Counted from the first letter of the stretch, positions 26,901-36,001 are shown. The stretch is 57,069 nt of DNA from Magnetococcales bacterium DC0425bin3 (GCA_002753665.1 PEAP01000010.1:1-57069), one strand, 5' to 3'. Translations and numbers: made by a program. The notes: generated from the letters alone by a model not told the origin.

Positions 26901-28206
26901 GTTGCAGGATCAGGTTGAGCCAGACGCGAACGTTGTAGAGGTGGGCCGGATTGGCGATGGGCGCCCAGTCCTCTCCCACCCCGGTGACGTTGCTGTACTG
27001 GAACCCGAAGCGCACCGTTTCGCCCAGGAAAGCCTCCACCAGACCGCTGTCCTGACGCTTGAAGATCTCGGTGCCCAGCACATCCACACACTGGAGCGCG
27101 GTGTGGGGGAAGCGCACCACATTGGCCTTGAGAAAGGCGAAGGTGCGGAGGAAAACCCCCTTGATTTCCCCGAAGCTGGATTGAATCTGAACCAGGTGGA
27201 CCAGGCTGCGGTTGATTTCCCGCAGGGTCTCCTCGTGGATCAGCGCCAAGCCTTCGATCTCCATGATGTGGAACAAAAACCGCAGCTTGTTGTTCTCCAT
27301 CAGGGTTTCGGCCGCCACATCCCCCTGGACGACCTGGCCGGGCCGGTTGGCCGCCATCCGGTAGGAACGCACCATGTCCAGAAAGCTGGGCAGTTCCATC
27401 AGGGGTTGCATCGCGGCCACCGCCGCCGCCGGTTCGGTGGGCAGCTCCTGGCTGCCCAGCTCATTCAGTTGATCCTTGAATCCCAGCAGGGCCTGGTGGG
27501 AAATGGTCGCGAGGACTGCATCCCCGGCCTCCAGATAGGATTCGGGATTCTCCTGCTGCAACCAGTAGTCGTAGGTGCTGCCCAGGGCGCGGATGCGCAG
27601 GGAACGCAGCACCCCCATGTCCAGGGGCAGGGGCTGGCCCGTGTCCAGACGGCCAACGATCTGGAACAGACGCTGGGCGGTCCGGCGGATGGGATGATGG
27701 CTCTGGGTGAGCAGGAACAGGCGGCTGTCCGGCAATTCGAGCAGCATCTTGAAAATGCTGTTGAAGCCCGGGCCATAGACGGCCAACTGCGCCGGTTCCA
27801 ATTGGCTGGATACCTTGTCCAGGACAGCGGTCAGGCCGCCCAGGGCCTCCCGGAGCAGAGGCTCCTTCTCCGTTTCCCGGGTGGCCTGCAGGAGCAGCTC
27901 GGCGAACAGCACCAGGCTTTCCGGACCCCGCTCGTGTTTGTGGAAACGGGCCCAGTTCTTGAGGACGAAGCCGCGCAGCTCGGGCAGAATGAGAACCCAG
28001 TTGCGAAACGGGTGATTCAATTCCCGCAGCAGCTTGTCGAGGGCGGTGGTGATGCCGGCGTACCCATCGACAACCGTCAAAAGGACCGCGTGGCGCGGGT
28101 CGACTTCGACCCGCGCCACGGCGGTTTGACGCAGATTGGCCTTCAGGGCCAGGGATCCGGGAGGCAACGTCCCGGATTCCGAAGAATACACCTTGGTTTG
28201 ACTCAC
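23932..28206 (-). CDS. Giant PPDK-like protein: long N-terminal region, ATP-grasp and phosphohistidine swivel domains, no PEP barrel
   Basis: 1424 residues from a GTG at 28206, eight bases after the gap stop. Residues ~1-870 show no recognisable domain and look largely helical. Residues ~920-1290 resemble the ATP-grasp half of pyruvate phosphate dikinase (GNKGFNLVQL, LLSVRSGALISMPGMMQTI, VLFTAHP, IEFTFDGPQ). The C-terminal swivel domain has the phosphohistidine loop GGQTSHASIVAARL. The protein stops right after it, so the pyruvate/PEP-binding TIM barrel is absent. It could phosphorylate a different acceptor or work with a separate barrel subunit. Position between two GAPDH genes suggests central carbon metabolism. 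Confidence 0.8.
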   Translation of the reverse strand: MSQTKVYSSESGTLPPGSLALKANLRQTAVARVEVDPRHAVLLTVVDGYAGITTALDKLLRELNHPFRNWVLILPELRGFVLKNWARFHKHERGPESLVLFAELLLQATRETEKEPLLREALGGLTAVLDKVSSQLEPAQLAVYGPGFNSIFKMLLELPDSRLFLLTQSHHPIRRTAQRLFQIVGRLDTGQPLPLDMGVLRSLRIRALGSTYDYWLQQENPESYLEAGDAVLATISHQALLGFKDQLNELGSQELPTEPAAAVAAMQPLMELPSFLDMVRSYRMAANRPGQVVQGDVAAETLMENNKLRFLFHIMEIEGLALIHEETLREINRSLVHLVQIQSSFGEIKGVFLRTFAFLKANVVRFPHTALQCVDVLGTEIFKRQDSGLVEAFLGETVRFGFQYSNVTGVGEDWAPIANPAHLYNVRVWLNLILQHPKWCSTLLSALIINLHLTGICIKDTDLFQKDVTRILNSDVEPIFNLVKQLARLLPVYFNEIGAEGELRDASTELDELSRRNDRLIHFLRKQCHVESTNLTVNLVGAIVNYWRTGDKNPLRPYLPATLVEELPTSGFWFDGVHRVVTAVFDKRGFTDASQLVDWPLDEALQEIMKVAEVEEDSRRRVFLMVQVFQLLNLKYNMGFQGLQDTLHNAARQGFEHMDRILHDMESEAPNLTLLESVLDAMESLLRVILSEERFEIREEIYQKRHIAVGIPSVYGRYQERKFDALSLTFRLENLANVCMEKLVDEIPDRFITLANFHQIAHHLNLFLRALALDGITSRKLRNHLDILSHSLQTKQFTFYQYLDLFHGFSEGVKSVINTHYASHHRDNLAVIVPQVSPDILLPKYAHLRDDDLASSLERISESFFRDLIAETFGLQSMDRYLTRVVKVMEAQQEGLSPEGLDQLMTYDPNRLFCDLHGASAESRNLVLLGNKGFNLVQLVDLETPVPPGTILTTEYFRCRNIIHHYKPAWENFMVQLNERIARIEEQTGKVFGWADDPLLLSVRSGALISMPGMMQTIHNVGINEKIVAGLIRRSGNAYFAWDNYRRFIQSWTTSFDVDRSLFSELMKQHKAKYGVRKKAELTDGQMKELALAYRAAAEASGVKIPNDPQEQLLESARQVINSWNSPKAKEYRHIMGIANDWGTAVVIQAMIFGNVHQKSGTGVLFTAHPYQRLNRVMLWGDYTPGNQGEDIVGGLVATMPISVEQADFDGRDPRASLELCFPEIYEGLLAAAKRLVYDYRYSPQEIEFTFDGPQRDNLMLLQTRDMVTSVDTPAVVHRFKVDATDPEFRLGQGLGVSGSTLCGLAVFNLDQIERLRRGHGNTPLILIRYDTVPDDIKEVSLTEGLLTARGGQTSHASIVAARLKKTCVVGCEALEVRGDAESGILGGREIHCGDKISIDGRRGLVLAGWHDVESTVASSTGFG

Positions 28207-28213
28207 GGCTGAA

Positions 28214-29215
<1,002 letters not shown>

Positions 29216-29453
29216 GTGAATCTCATCTCCCCTATTGACGGCCTTGATGGCCTGAAGTGATTGCGGGATCCGGGGCTCTTATCGAGCATACCGAGCATAC
29301 CGGTCCCGACTGGCAACGGTCGGCTGGGCCGCCGCTAACAGATAACGTACCCTGACCTTGTGGACCCTAAAGATAGTGAATTTCTCCGACGAACACAACT
29401 CGGCCCCGGCATCGACCGGAGAATGCCCATGAATCGGGCCGTTGAGAGCCATC

Positions 29454-29882
29454 ATGCCGCGCATCCGCCTCAGTGACACCGTCCCCTACCAGGCCCAGCA
29501 GATGTTCGACCTGGTCATGGACGTTCCCCGCTATCCGGAATTTCTCCCCTGGTGCGTCAAGGCCCGGGTCTTCGACCAGCGGGAGGGGCAGTTCGTGGCC
29601 GAATTGACCATCAGCTTCCGCGGCTTCCGGGACAGCTTCCAGACCGTGGACCGCTACGAGCCCGGCCGTCGCGTCGAAGTGAAGCTGCGCTCCGGCCCCT
29701 TCAAGCATCTGGACAACGAGTGGCGCTTCACCCCCGTCGCTGGCGGCACCCGGGTGGAGTTCTCCATCGATTTCCAGTTCAAGAACCGGATCATGGACAT
29801 CACCCTGGGCCCGGTCTTCACCCAGGTCTCCAAGCAGATGCTGGAGGCGTTCCGCAACCGCGCCCAGACCCTTTACGACTGA
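29454..29882 (+). CDS. COQ10/RatA family START-domain protein, copy 1
   Basis: 142 residues of the polyketide cyclase/START fold: IRLSDTVPYQAQQMFDLVMDVPRYPEFLPWC at the N-terminus, SGPFKHLDNEWRF and VEFSIDFQFKNRIM in the middle. Family members bind ubiquinone (COQ10) or, as RatA, affect 70S assembly. Followed after 24 bp by a clear paralogue. The bc1 operon nearby favours the quinone role, by inference. Confidence 0.88.
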   Translation: MPRIRLSDTVPYQAQQMFDLVMDVPRYPEFLPWCVKARVFDQREGQFVAELTISFRGFRDSFQTVDRYEPGRRVEVKLRSGPFKHLDNEWRFTPVAGGTRVEFSIDFQFKNRIMDITLGPVFTQVSKQMLEAFRNRAQTLYD

Positions 29883-29906
29883 GTCCCCCTCCAGAGGCCC
29901 CCCGTC

Positions 29907-30347
29907 ATGCCGCGGCATCAAGTCAGCGAGATCCTGCCCTACAGTCCCCAGCAGCTTTACGACCTGGTGGTGGACATGGACAACTACCCCAAATTTCTGC
30001 CATGGTGCGTCAAGGCCCGCAAGTACGACGAAACCGCGACGCAGTTTATGGCCGAAATGACCGTATCATTCAAGGGGATTCGCGAAACTTTCCGCACCGT
30101 TGATCGTGTGTTTCCCCCGAATAAAATACAAATATCTCTGGATTCAGGACCTTTCGACCATCTGGACAATGTCTGGGAATTCACGCCCACCGCCAACGGC
30201 ACCCGGGTGGAATTCACCATCGACTTCCAATTCAAGAGCCGCGTTCTCAACCTGACCCTGGGCCCCCTGTTCAGCAAGGTGACACAACGCATGGTGGCTG
30301 CCTTCCGCGACAGGGCGATCACCGTTTACGGTTCCATCGTTCCATAG
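29907..30347 (+). CDS. COQ10/RatA family START-domain protein, copy 2
   Basis: 146 residues, a tandem paralogue of the preceding gene, sharing FLPWCVKAR, SGPFDHLDN and TRVEFTIDFQFKSR. A short AT-rich stretch near 30110-30140 (PPNKIQISLD) contrasts with the GC-rich surroundings and is not matched in copy 1. Duplicate copies of this gene are uncommon; they could have split quinone-binding and ribosome-related roles. Confidence 0.88.
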   Translation: MPRHQVSEILPYSPQQLYDLVVDMDNYPKFLPWCVKARKYDETATQFMAEMTVSFKGIRETFRTVDRVFPPNKIQISLDSGPFDHLDNVWEFTPTANGTRVEFTIDFQFKSRVLNLTLGPLFSKVTQRMVAAFRDRAITVYGSIVP

Positions 30348-30377
30348 AACGTCGCCCCTTTTCAGGAGTCTTTACCG

Positions 30378-31385
30378 ATGCCCAGACGTGCCTGCCTGCT
30401 GTCCGCTTCAGCCCTCGCCCTTGTCTTGCTCTGGACCACCACGCCCCTGCGGGCCGGGGAGGAACCGGTGGCCCGGGTGGGAGACTGGTCCCTGCGCCTG
30501 GAAGAGGTGGACAAGGCCCTGGCCGGCCCCCTCCACGATCTCCACAGCCAGATTCACACCCTCCGCATGGAGAAAGTCCAGGAGCTGATGGGGGATCATC
30601 TGCTGGCCCTGGAGGCCAAGGCCCAGGGCATCACCTCCGAAAAGCTGTTGGAAAACCGCCTGAACAAGGTCAATCCGGTCTCTGACGCGGATGTGGAGAC
30701 CTTTCTCCAGCAGAATCGCGAAGGCCTGCCGGACATCACCCCGGAAATCCGCGCCTATGCGAAGAACATCCTGAACAAGCGCACCCGCGCCATGGAACAC
30801 AACGCCCTGCTGTCGGAATTGTCGGAAAAATACAACGCCCAGGTGCGGCTGACCCCGCCCCAGGAGCCGCGTTTCGAAGTGCTGGGACCCGCCGATCTGG
30901 TCAGGGGTCCCGCCACGGCGCCGGTGACCATCGTCGAATTTTCCGACTTCCAATGTTCCTATTGTCAGCGGGTCCAGAAGACCCTGAAGACGGTGCTGGA
31001 ACGGTTCCCCGACAAGGTCAAGCTGGTCTACCGCCATCTGCCCCTGCCGATCCACCCCCAGGCGACCAAGGCCGCCGAAGCCGCCCAATGCGCCGCCGAC
31101 CAGGGCGGATTCTGGGCCTATCACGACGCCCTGTTCGAGCATGGTGGTGAGATGGAGCCGGCCTATCTGAAGGAGCTGGCGGGGAAGCTTAAGCTGGACA
31201 ACAAGAAATTCGACCATTGCCTGGACTCCAACCAGCACGCCAAACGGCTCGCCGAAGATCAGGCGGAAGCCAACCGGCTTGGCGTCAGCGGCACGCCGTC
31301 CTTCTTCATCAACGGCATCCGCAAGGTGGGGGCCCTGCCGGTGGCGGAGTTCATTCAGGTGATCCAGGCGGAACTGGGGGGCTGA
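30378..31385 (+). CDS. Exported DsbA-like thioredoxin-fold protein with SurA-like N-terminal region
   Basis: 335 residues. A signal peptide (to about residue 26, ending LRAGEE) is followed by a helical segment (about 30-150: ARVGDWSLRLEEVDKAL, EKLLENRLNKVNPVSDADVETFL) like the chaperone part of SurA/PrsA. Then comes a DsbA/DsbG-type domain with VTIVEFSDFQCSYCQRV (CxxC) and the cis-proline loop VSGTPSFFING. It probably introduces or isomerises disulfides in the periplasm, perhaps guided by its own chaperone arm. Possible clients are the numerous c-type cytochromes here. Confidence 0.87.
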   Translation: MPRRACLLSASALALVLLWTTTPLRAGEEPVARVGDWSLRLEEVDKALAGPLHDLHSQIHTLRMEKVQELMGDHLLALEAKAQGITSEKLLENRLNKVNPVSDADVETFLQQNREGLPDITPEIRAYAKNILNKRTRAMEHNALLSELSEKYNAQVRLTPPQEPRFEVLGPADLVRGPATAPVTIVEFSDFQCSYCQRVQKTLKTVLERFPDKVKLVYRHLPLPIHPQATKAAEAAQCAADQGGFWAYHDALFEHGGEMEPAYLKELAGKLKLDNKKFDHCLDSNQHAKRLAEDQAEANRLGVSGTPSFFINGIRKVGALPVAEFIQVIQAELGG

Positions 31386-31397
31386 AGCGCCGGCCGT

Positions 31398-31919
31398 TCA
31401 TTCCAAACCCGGATAACCGGCCTGGCGCAACGCCTCGTAGAGGACCACCGCCACGCTGTTGGCCAGATTGAGGCTGCGGGCCCGGGGGACCATGGGGATG
31501 CGAATCACCTGGTCCCCCCGGTCTGCCAGAATGTCCGGCGGCAGTCCGGCGCCCTCGGAGCCGAACAGGAACCGGTCGCCGGTGCGCAAGCGCCAATCCC
31601 CCAGCCGGCGCCCGCCCTTGGTGGACACCGCCAGCAGGCGAGCGCCGGGAGGATGGGCGGCCCGATAGGCGGCCCAATCGGCATGGCGCCGGACCTGAAC
31701 CCAATCCCGGTAGTCCATCCCGGCCCGCCGCACTGCGGCGGCATCCAAACGGAACCCCAATGGACCGACCAGATGCAGCACCCCGCCCGCCGCAGCGCAC
31801 AGCCGCATCACGTTGCCGGTGTTGGGGGGAATCTCCGGCTGATACAGCACGACGTGAAACCCACCGACCGATTCTCCTGTCTCTTCGGTGGAGGGTGGAG
31901 GGAGGGGTTCCCCATCCAT
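31398..31919 (-). CDS. trmL: tRNA (cytidine/uridine-34-2'-O)-methyltransferase, N-terminus encoded by a repeat
   Basis: SPOUT methyltransferase for the wobble base of tRNA-Leu. The core FHVVLYQPEIPPNTGNVMRLC, LLAVSTKGG, FLFGSEGAGLP and IPMVPRARSLNLANSVAVVLYE is intact. Normal TrmL begins almost directly at FHVVLYQ, but here no start codon lies there. The first ATG options are 31919 or 31946, so residues 1-13 (MDGEPLPPPSTEE) are translated from the dispersed repeat. AGGAAC precedes the 31919 ATG. Confidence 0.9.
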   Translation of the reverse strand: MDGEPLPPPSTEETGESVGGFHVVLYQPEIPPNTGNVMRLCAAAGGVLHLVGPLGFRLDAAAVRRAGMDYRDWVQVRRHADWAAYRAAHPPGARLLAVSTKGGRRLGDWRLRTGDRFLFGSEGAGLPPDILADRGDQVIRIPMVPRARSLNLANSVAVVLYEALRQAGYPGLE

Positions 31920-31925
31920 CAAAGT
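31886..31925 (+). repeat. Bipartite dispersed repeat, inside the trmL start region
   Basis: CGGTGGAGGGTGGAGGGAGGGGTTCC and the CATCCATCAAAGTT tail match module B. On the minus strand the ATGGATGGGG of the module provides the likely start codon of trmL. Confidence 0.85.
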
Positions 31926-31976
31926 TCCTGGATAATCCTCCTCCATGCCATTTACCTTGTCGCGTGCGAGGAAAGG

Positions 31977-32005
31977 TTGACCATTGGGGCAAGAAAATGG
32001 AATAT
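31977..32005 (+). promoter_or_regulatory. Putative promoter of petABC
   Basis: TTGACC (31977-31982) is separated by 17 bp from GAATAT (32000-32005), about 100 bp upstream of petA. An imperfect FNR-like site, TTGATCCCGGTCAA, lies downstream at 32049-32062; its position after the promoter would favour repression or a second start. Confidence 0.4.
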
Positions 32006-32100
32006 CATCCTTCTCTTATCAATGTCCCCCAACGGTCCCCCCGGGAAATTGATCCCGGTCAATACTGAAGAATACCTGCACGGGGAGGTCTAAGGTACCC

Positions 32101-32628
32101 ATGGTTACCCAGCAAGACGACAATCGCCGGGATTTCCTCATCCTGGCCACCAGCGCGGTGGGCGCCGTCGGCGTGGCCGGCGCGGTCTGGCCCTTCATCC
32201 GCTCCTGGAGTCCCTCGGCGGATGTGCTGGCCCAGGCCACCACCGAAGTGAATCTGAGCAACATCCAGGAAGGTCAAATGATCACCGTGCCCTGGCAAGG
32301 CAAGCCGGTGTTCATTCTCCACCGCAGCCCCGACCAGATCGCCGCCGCCAAGAAGGATGACGCGGAAACCATGCGTCAGCCGGAAAAGGACGCCGATCGG
32401 GTCAAGGATGAAAAATGGTTGGTGGTGCTGGCCCTCTGCACCCATCTGGGGTGCGTGCCCCAACCGGTGGGCACCGGGGATTATGGCGGCTTCCTCTGCC
32501 CATGCCACGGATCTCACTATGACACCTCCGGGCGCATTCGCAAGGGACCGGCGCCCGAGAATCTGCCCGTTCCCCATCACGAATTCAAAGACGCCAATAC
32601 TCTGGTGATCGGCAAGGCGGTCGGTTGA
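32101..32628 (+). CDS. petA: Cytochrome bc1 complex Rieske iron-sulfur subunit
   Basis: 175 residues. An N-terminal Tat-type twin-arginine signal anchor (NRRDFLILATS...GVAGAVWPFI) precedes the 2Fe-2S motifs CTHLGC and CPCHGS. It carries electrons from ubiquinol at the Qo site to cytochrome c1. GGGGAGG lies upstream of the ATG. First gene of petABC; the three genes are 13-34 bp apart. Confidence 0.96.
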   Translation: MVTQQDDNRRDFLILATSAVGAVGVAGAVWPFIRSWSPSADVLAQATTEVNLSNIQEGQMITVPWQGKPVFILHRSPDQIAAAKKDDAETMRQPEKDADRVKDEKWLVVLALCTHLGCVPQPVGTGDYGGFLCPCHGSHYDTSGRIRKGPAPENLPVPHHEFKDANTLVIGKAVG

Positions 32629-32662
32629 CCCGCGGTCCGGTTGAGGTATAGGAGGCCAATCC

Positions 32663-33871
32663 GTGTTTAAAGGTATCATGGAATGGGTTGACGAACGTCT
32701 GCCCGTGACCGAACTCATCAAAAGCCAAGCCACCGAATATCCCACCCCCAAGAATCTCAACTACTGGTGGAACTTCGGCTCCTTGGCCCTGTTCGTCCTC
32801 ATCATCCAGCTGGTCACCGGCATCTTTCTGGCCATGCATTACAAGCCGGACGCCGCCCTGGCGTTCGATTCCGTCGAACACATCATGCGGGATGTCAACT
32901 GGGGCTGGCTGCTGCGCTACCTGCACGCCAATGGCGCCACCGCCTTCTTCGTGATGATCTACATCCACATCCTGCGGGGCATGTATTACGGCTCCCACCG
33001 CAAACCCCGGGAGATCCTCTGGTGGTTCGGGGTGATCATCTTCTTCGCCCTCATGGGCACCGCCTTCATGGGCTATGTGCTGCCCTGGGGCCAGATGTCC
33101 TACTGGGGCGCCGCGGTGATCACCAACCTGGTCTCGGCCCTGCCGGTGGTGGGTCAGGATCTGGTGGTGTGGGTCTGGGGCGGCTTCGCGGTGGGGGATC
33201 CCACCCTCAACCGCTTCTTCGCGCTGCACTTCCTGCTGCCTTTCGTGGTCTTCGGCCTGGTGATCCTTCACATGTGGGCCCTGCATGCCGTCCATTCCAA
33301 CAATCCCGACGGCATCGATCTGGAAGAAAAGGACACCATCCCGTTCCACCCCTACTTCACCATCAAGGACCTCTACGGGGTGGGCGTGTTCCTGATCGTC
33401 TTCTGCGCCTTCGTCTTCTACAACCCCAACTTCTTCCTGGAGCCGGACAACTACATCCAGGCCGATCCCATGAAGACCCCGGCCCACATCGTGCCGGAAT
33501 GGTACTTCCTGCCCTTCTACGCCGTACTCCGTTCCATCGACTTCCTGGGCACCATGAGCAAGCTGGTCGGGGTGATCGCCATGGGAGCGGCCATCGCCAT
33601 CCTCTTCATCCTGCCGTTCCTGGACCGCTCGCCGGTGCGTTCGTTCCGCTACCGGCCCATCAGCCGGGCGCTGTTCTGGATCTTCGTGGTGGACTGCTTC
33701 GTGCTGGGCTGGGTGGGCTACAATCCGGCCGACGCCACCGTCTTCGGCGGCATGCCCATCATCTATGTGGGCCGCACCGCCACCGCCATCTACTTCAGCT
33801 ACTTCGCACTGCTCTGGCTCGTGACCGCCCTCAAGGTGGAAAAACCCCAGCCGGTGCCCAAAAGCCTTTGA
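32663..33871 (+). CDS. petB: Cytochrome bc1 complex cytochrome b subunit
   Basis: 402 residues, eight or so membrane helices, fused-type cytochrome b. The haem ligand histidines are in LLRYLHANGATAFF/YIHILRG and in FALHFLLPFVVFGLVILHM. The Qo-site PEWY motif is present (IVPEWYFLPFYAVLRS). AGGAGG lies ahead of the GTG start at 32663. It forms the membrane core with Rieske and c1, oxidising quinol at Qo and reducing quinone at Qi. Confidence 0.97.
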   Translation: MFKGIMEWVDERLPVTELIKSQATEYPTPKNLNYWWNFGSLALFVLIIQLVTGIFLAMHYKPDAALAFDSVEHIMRDVNWGWLLRYLHANGATAFFVMIYIHILRGMYYGSHRKPREILWWFGVIIFFALMGTAFMGYVLPWGQMSYWGAAVITNLVSALPVVGQDLVVWVWGGFAVGDPTLNRFFALHFLLPFVVFGLVILHMWALHAVHSNNPDGIDLEEKDTIPFHPYFTIKDLYGVGVFLIVFCAFVFYNPNFFLEPDNYIQADPMKTPAHIVPEWYFLPFYAVLRSIDFLGTMSKLVGVIAMGAAIAILFILPFLDRSPVRSFRYRPISRALFWIFVVDCFVLGWVGYNPADATVFGGMPIIYVGRTATAIYFSYFALLWLVTALKVEKPQPVPKSL

Positions 33872-33884
33872 GGGGAATGAAGCA

Positions 33885-34727
33885 ATGGATTTCATGAATA
33901 CCGTCAAAGCCGCCCTGGTCACCGCCGCCCTGGTCCTGCCGGTCCTGCCCCAGACCGGCTTGGCCTCCTCCGGCGGGCCCCCCCTGCCCCAGGAAGACTG
34001 GAGCTTCAAGGGTATCTTCGGGCAGTTCGATCAGGCCGCCCTCAAACGTGGGGCCAAAGTGACCATCGAGGTCTGTCTCGGCTGCCACTCCATCAAATAC
34101 ATCAAGTTCGACCATCTGCGGCAATTCGGCTTCACCGAGGCCGAGGTGAGCGAGATGGCCGGCGGCGCCGGTCTGACCAAGCAGGACAAGCTGGTCTCCG
34201 GCCTCGCCCCCGCCGATGCCAAGGAATCCTTCGGCCTGGTCCCGCCAGATCTCTCCCTGATGACCAAGGCCCGCAAGGGATACGAAGACTATACCTTCGC
34301 CATCCTCACCGGCTATCTGACCGAGGAGGATACTGCCCTGGTGGACGCCGCCAAGGAGGACGGAACCCTCTCCCCCGAGGAGATCACCAAGCTGGCCAGT
34401 GCCCTGCACATGGATCCCCATCATCCGGAAAAGATCGATGAGGCCGTGAAACGCATCGCCAACGGCGACCACTTCAACAAGTATTTCCCCGGCAATTTCC
34501 TCGCCATGCCGGCCCCCCTGAGCGCCGGGGCGGTGACCTATGCCGACGGCACCGAGGCCACCGTGAAGCAGTTGGCCAAGGACGTGACCACCTTCCTGGC
34601 CTGGGCCGCCGAGCCAACCCAGACGGAACGCAAGTCAACCGGCCACAAGGTGATTCTCTACTTGATCGTTCTTACCGCCATGTTGTACGCGGTGAAGCGG
34701 CGCATCTGGGCCCGGGTTCATCACTGA
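33885..34727 (+). CDS. petC: Cytochrome bc1 complex cytochrome c1 subunit
   Basis: 280 residues with a signal peptide, the haem-binding CLGCHS, a later Met-containing region (FPGNFLAMPAPLS) for axial ligation, and a C-terminal anchor helix (VILYLIVLTAMLYAVKRR). GGGGAATGAAGCA precedes the ATG. It accepts electrons from the Rieske centre and passes them to soluble cytochrome c. A 10-bp-stem hairpin follows the gene. Confidence 0.95.
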   Translation: MDFMNTVKAALVTAALVLPVLPQTGLASSGGPPLPQEDWSFKGIFGQFDQAALKRGAKVTIEVCLGCHSIKYIKFDHLRQFGFTEAEVSEMAGGAGLTKQDKLVSGLAPADAKESFGLVPPDLSLMTKARKGYEDYTFAILTGYLTEEDTALVDAAKEDGTLSPEEITKLASALHMDPHHPEKIDEAVKRIANGDHFNKYFPGNFLAMPAPLSAGAVTYADGTEATVKQLAKDVTTFLAWAAEPTQTERKSTGHKVILYLIVLTAMLYAVKRRIWARVHH

Positions 34728-34742
34728 CCATCGATTCTCTCT

Positions 34743-34776
34743 CCGGGGCACCGAACTGCTCGACCAGGTGCCCCGG
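34743..34776 (+). terminator. Hairpin after petC (possible terminator, no T-run)
   Basis: CCGGGGCACC (34743-34752) pairs perfectly with GGTGCCCCGG (34767-34776), 16 bp after the petC stop. It is followed by CCTCCACCCTCC, a fragment of the dispersed repeat, and not by a T-run, so it may protect the 3' end. Confidence 0.5.
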
Positions 34777-34822
34777 CCTCCACCCTCCACCCGGTAATTT
34801 CCCTCCCCCTGCCGGCCTTGCT

Positions 34823-35740
34823 TCAGACATCCACCTTGAAATTGCCGCAGCGCTCCAAGGCGTAGTTGAAGAATTCCTCCACGGCCTTGGAGCGGAACTT
34901 CTGCTTTTGATAGACAAAATTGATCTTGCGCTTCATGGTCACGCCTTTGATGCGGCGGATGGCCAGGGTGCGCAGACTCATCTCCTTGCGCAAAGCCGCG
35001 CTGGAAACGATGCTGAACCCTCCCCCCCCCTCCACCGCGCCCTTGACCGCCTCGGTGGAGCCCAGTTCCAATACCGTATCAAGCTGTTCGTAAGGGACCC
35101 CGGCCTTGCCCAGGAATTCGCCGATGACCGCCCGGGTTCCTGACCCCTCCTCCCGGGAGACGAAAGGGAATTCCTTGAGCCGCAGGGGGGGGATCTCCTC
35201 CAACTGGGCCAGGGGATGGCCCGGAGGCAGGATGGCGACCAGCTCGTCCTCGGTGCAGGTCTTGACGGTGATGTTCTTGTTCTTGACTGGCCCTTCCACC
35301 ATCCCCACATCGATGGTGGCATCCTCCAGCTTGCGGATCACCAACCGGGTGTTGTGGACCGTCAGGCGGATCTGCACGCCGGGAAACATCTGATTGTACC
35401 CGCTGAGGATGCGGGGCAGCAGGTATTCGCCGATGGTGGTCGAGGCCCCCAGCTTGACCAGACCCCGGGTCACGCCGGTCATCTCGTTGATGGCCTTTTC
35501 GGTTTCCCGGTACAGCTCCAGGATCCGCTCGGCATAGCTGTACACCGTGGCCCCGGCCTCGGTCAGTGAGATCCGATTGTGGTGGCGATCGAACAGGCGG
35601 GTGTTGAAATGTTCTTCGAGCTGGCGTATCTGAAAGGTCACCGCCGGCTGGGTGAGGTACAGTTCCTCCGCCGCCCGGGTGAAGGAGAGGTGCTTGGCCA
35701 CGGCGAAAAAAACCCGCAGGCGCGTATCGGAAAAGCTCAT
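34823..35740 (-). CDS. LysR-family transcriptional regulator
   Basis: 305 residues. The winged helix is at residues 1-60 (LRVFFAVAKHLSFTRAAEELYLTQPAVTFQIRQLEEHF). A LysR substrate-binding domain follows (GASTTIGEYLLPRIL, EGSGTRAVIGEFL), closest in feel to the CysL/CbbR branch. The ATG at 35740 follows AGGATCC. It is divergent from the HAD gene at 36002 and might regulate it or a distant target. The ligand is unknown. Confidence 0.9.
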   Translation of the reverse strand: MSFSDTRLRVFFAVAKHLSFTRAAEELYLTQPAVTFQIRQLEEHFNTRLFDRHHNRISLTEAGATVYSYAERILELYRETEKAINEMTGVTRGLVKLGASTTIGEYLLPRILSGYNQMFPGVQIRLTVHNTRLVIRKLEDATIDVGMVEGPVKNKNITVKTCTEDELVAILPPGHPLAQLEEIPPLRLKEFPFVSREEGSGTRAVIGEFLGKAGVPYEQLDTVLELGSTEAVKGAVEGGGGFSIVSSAALRKEMSLRTLAIRRIKGVTMKRKINFVYQKQKFRSKAVEEFFNYALERCGNFKVDV

Positions 35741-35766
35741 GGGCCGGATCCTGGATACTCTGGACT

Positions 35767-35831
35767 CGATGGATGGGGGGTAGCCTCCCTCCACCTTCCT
35801 CCGCAGCAGGTCGCGGCGCGACCTGCTGCGG
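35767..35831 (-). repeat. Bipartite dispersed repeat upstream of the LysR gene
   Basis: Module B (GATGGATGGGGGGTAGCCTCCCTCC) is followed by a perfect inverted repeat with 15-bp arms (35801-35815 and 35817-35831). The stem sequence CCGCAGCAGGTCGCG is unrelated to those of the other copies. Confidence 0.85.
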
Positions 35832-36001
35832 TCGGAATGACGTTGGTCCCCAAAAGGCTCGCGGAGACCAAGCAATAAAAAATAATGATGCCTATATACA
35901 CCAAACAAACTACAAATAAAACAGATTAAATCGGATCACCAATTTTTATCTTGCCTGTTGCAGCGTTCACCGGCCCTCCCGGCCAGGAAGATGGACATCC
36001 C

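Noticed and set aside
23932-28206. NAD-dependent glutamate dehydrogenase, suggested by the very large size
   Set aside because: The C-terminal half has ATP-grasp and phosphohistidine motifs (GGQTSHAS) of the PPDK family and no Rossmann NAD motif.
29216-29453. Tandem GAGCATACC direct repeat upstream of gap as an operator
   Set aside because: Only two short copies (about 29284-29301), with no symmetry or promoter elements convincing enough to call.
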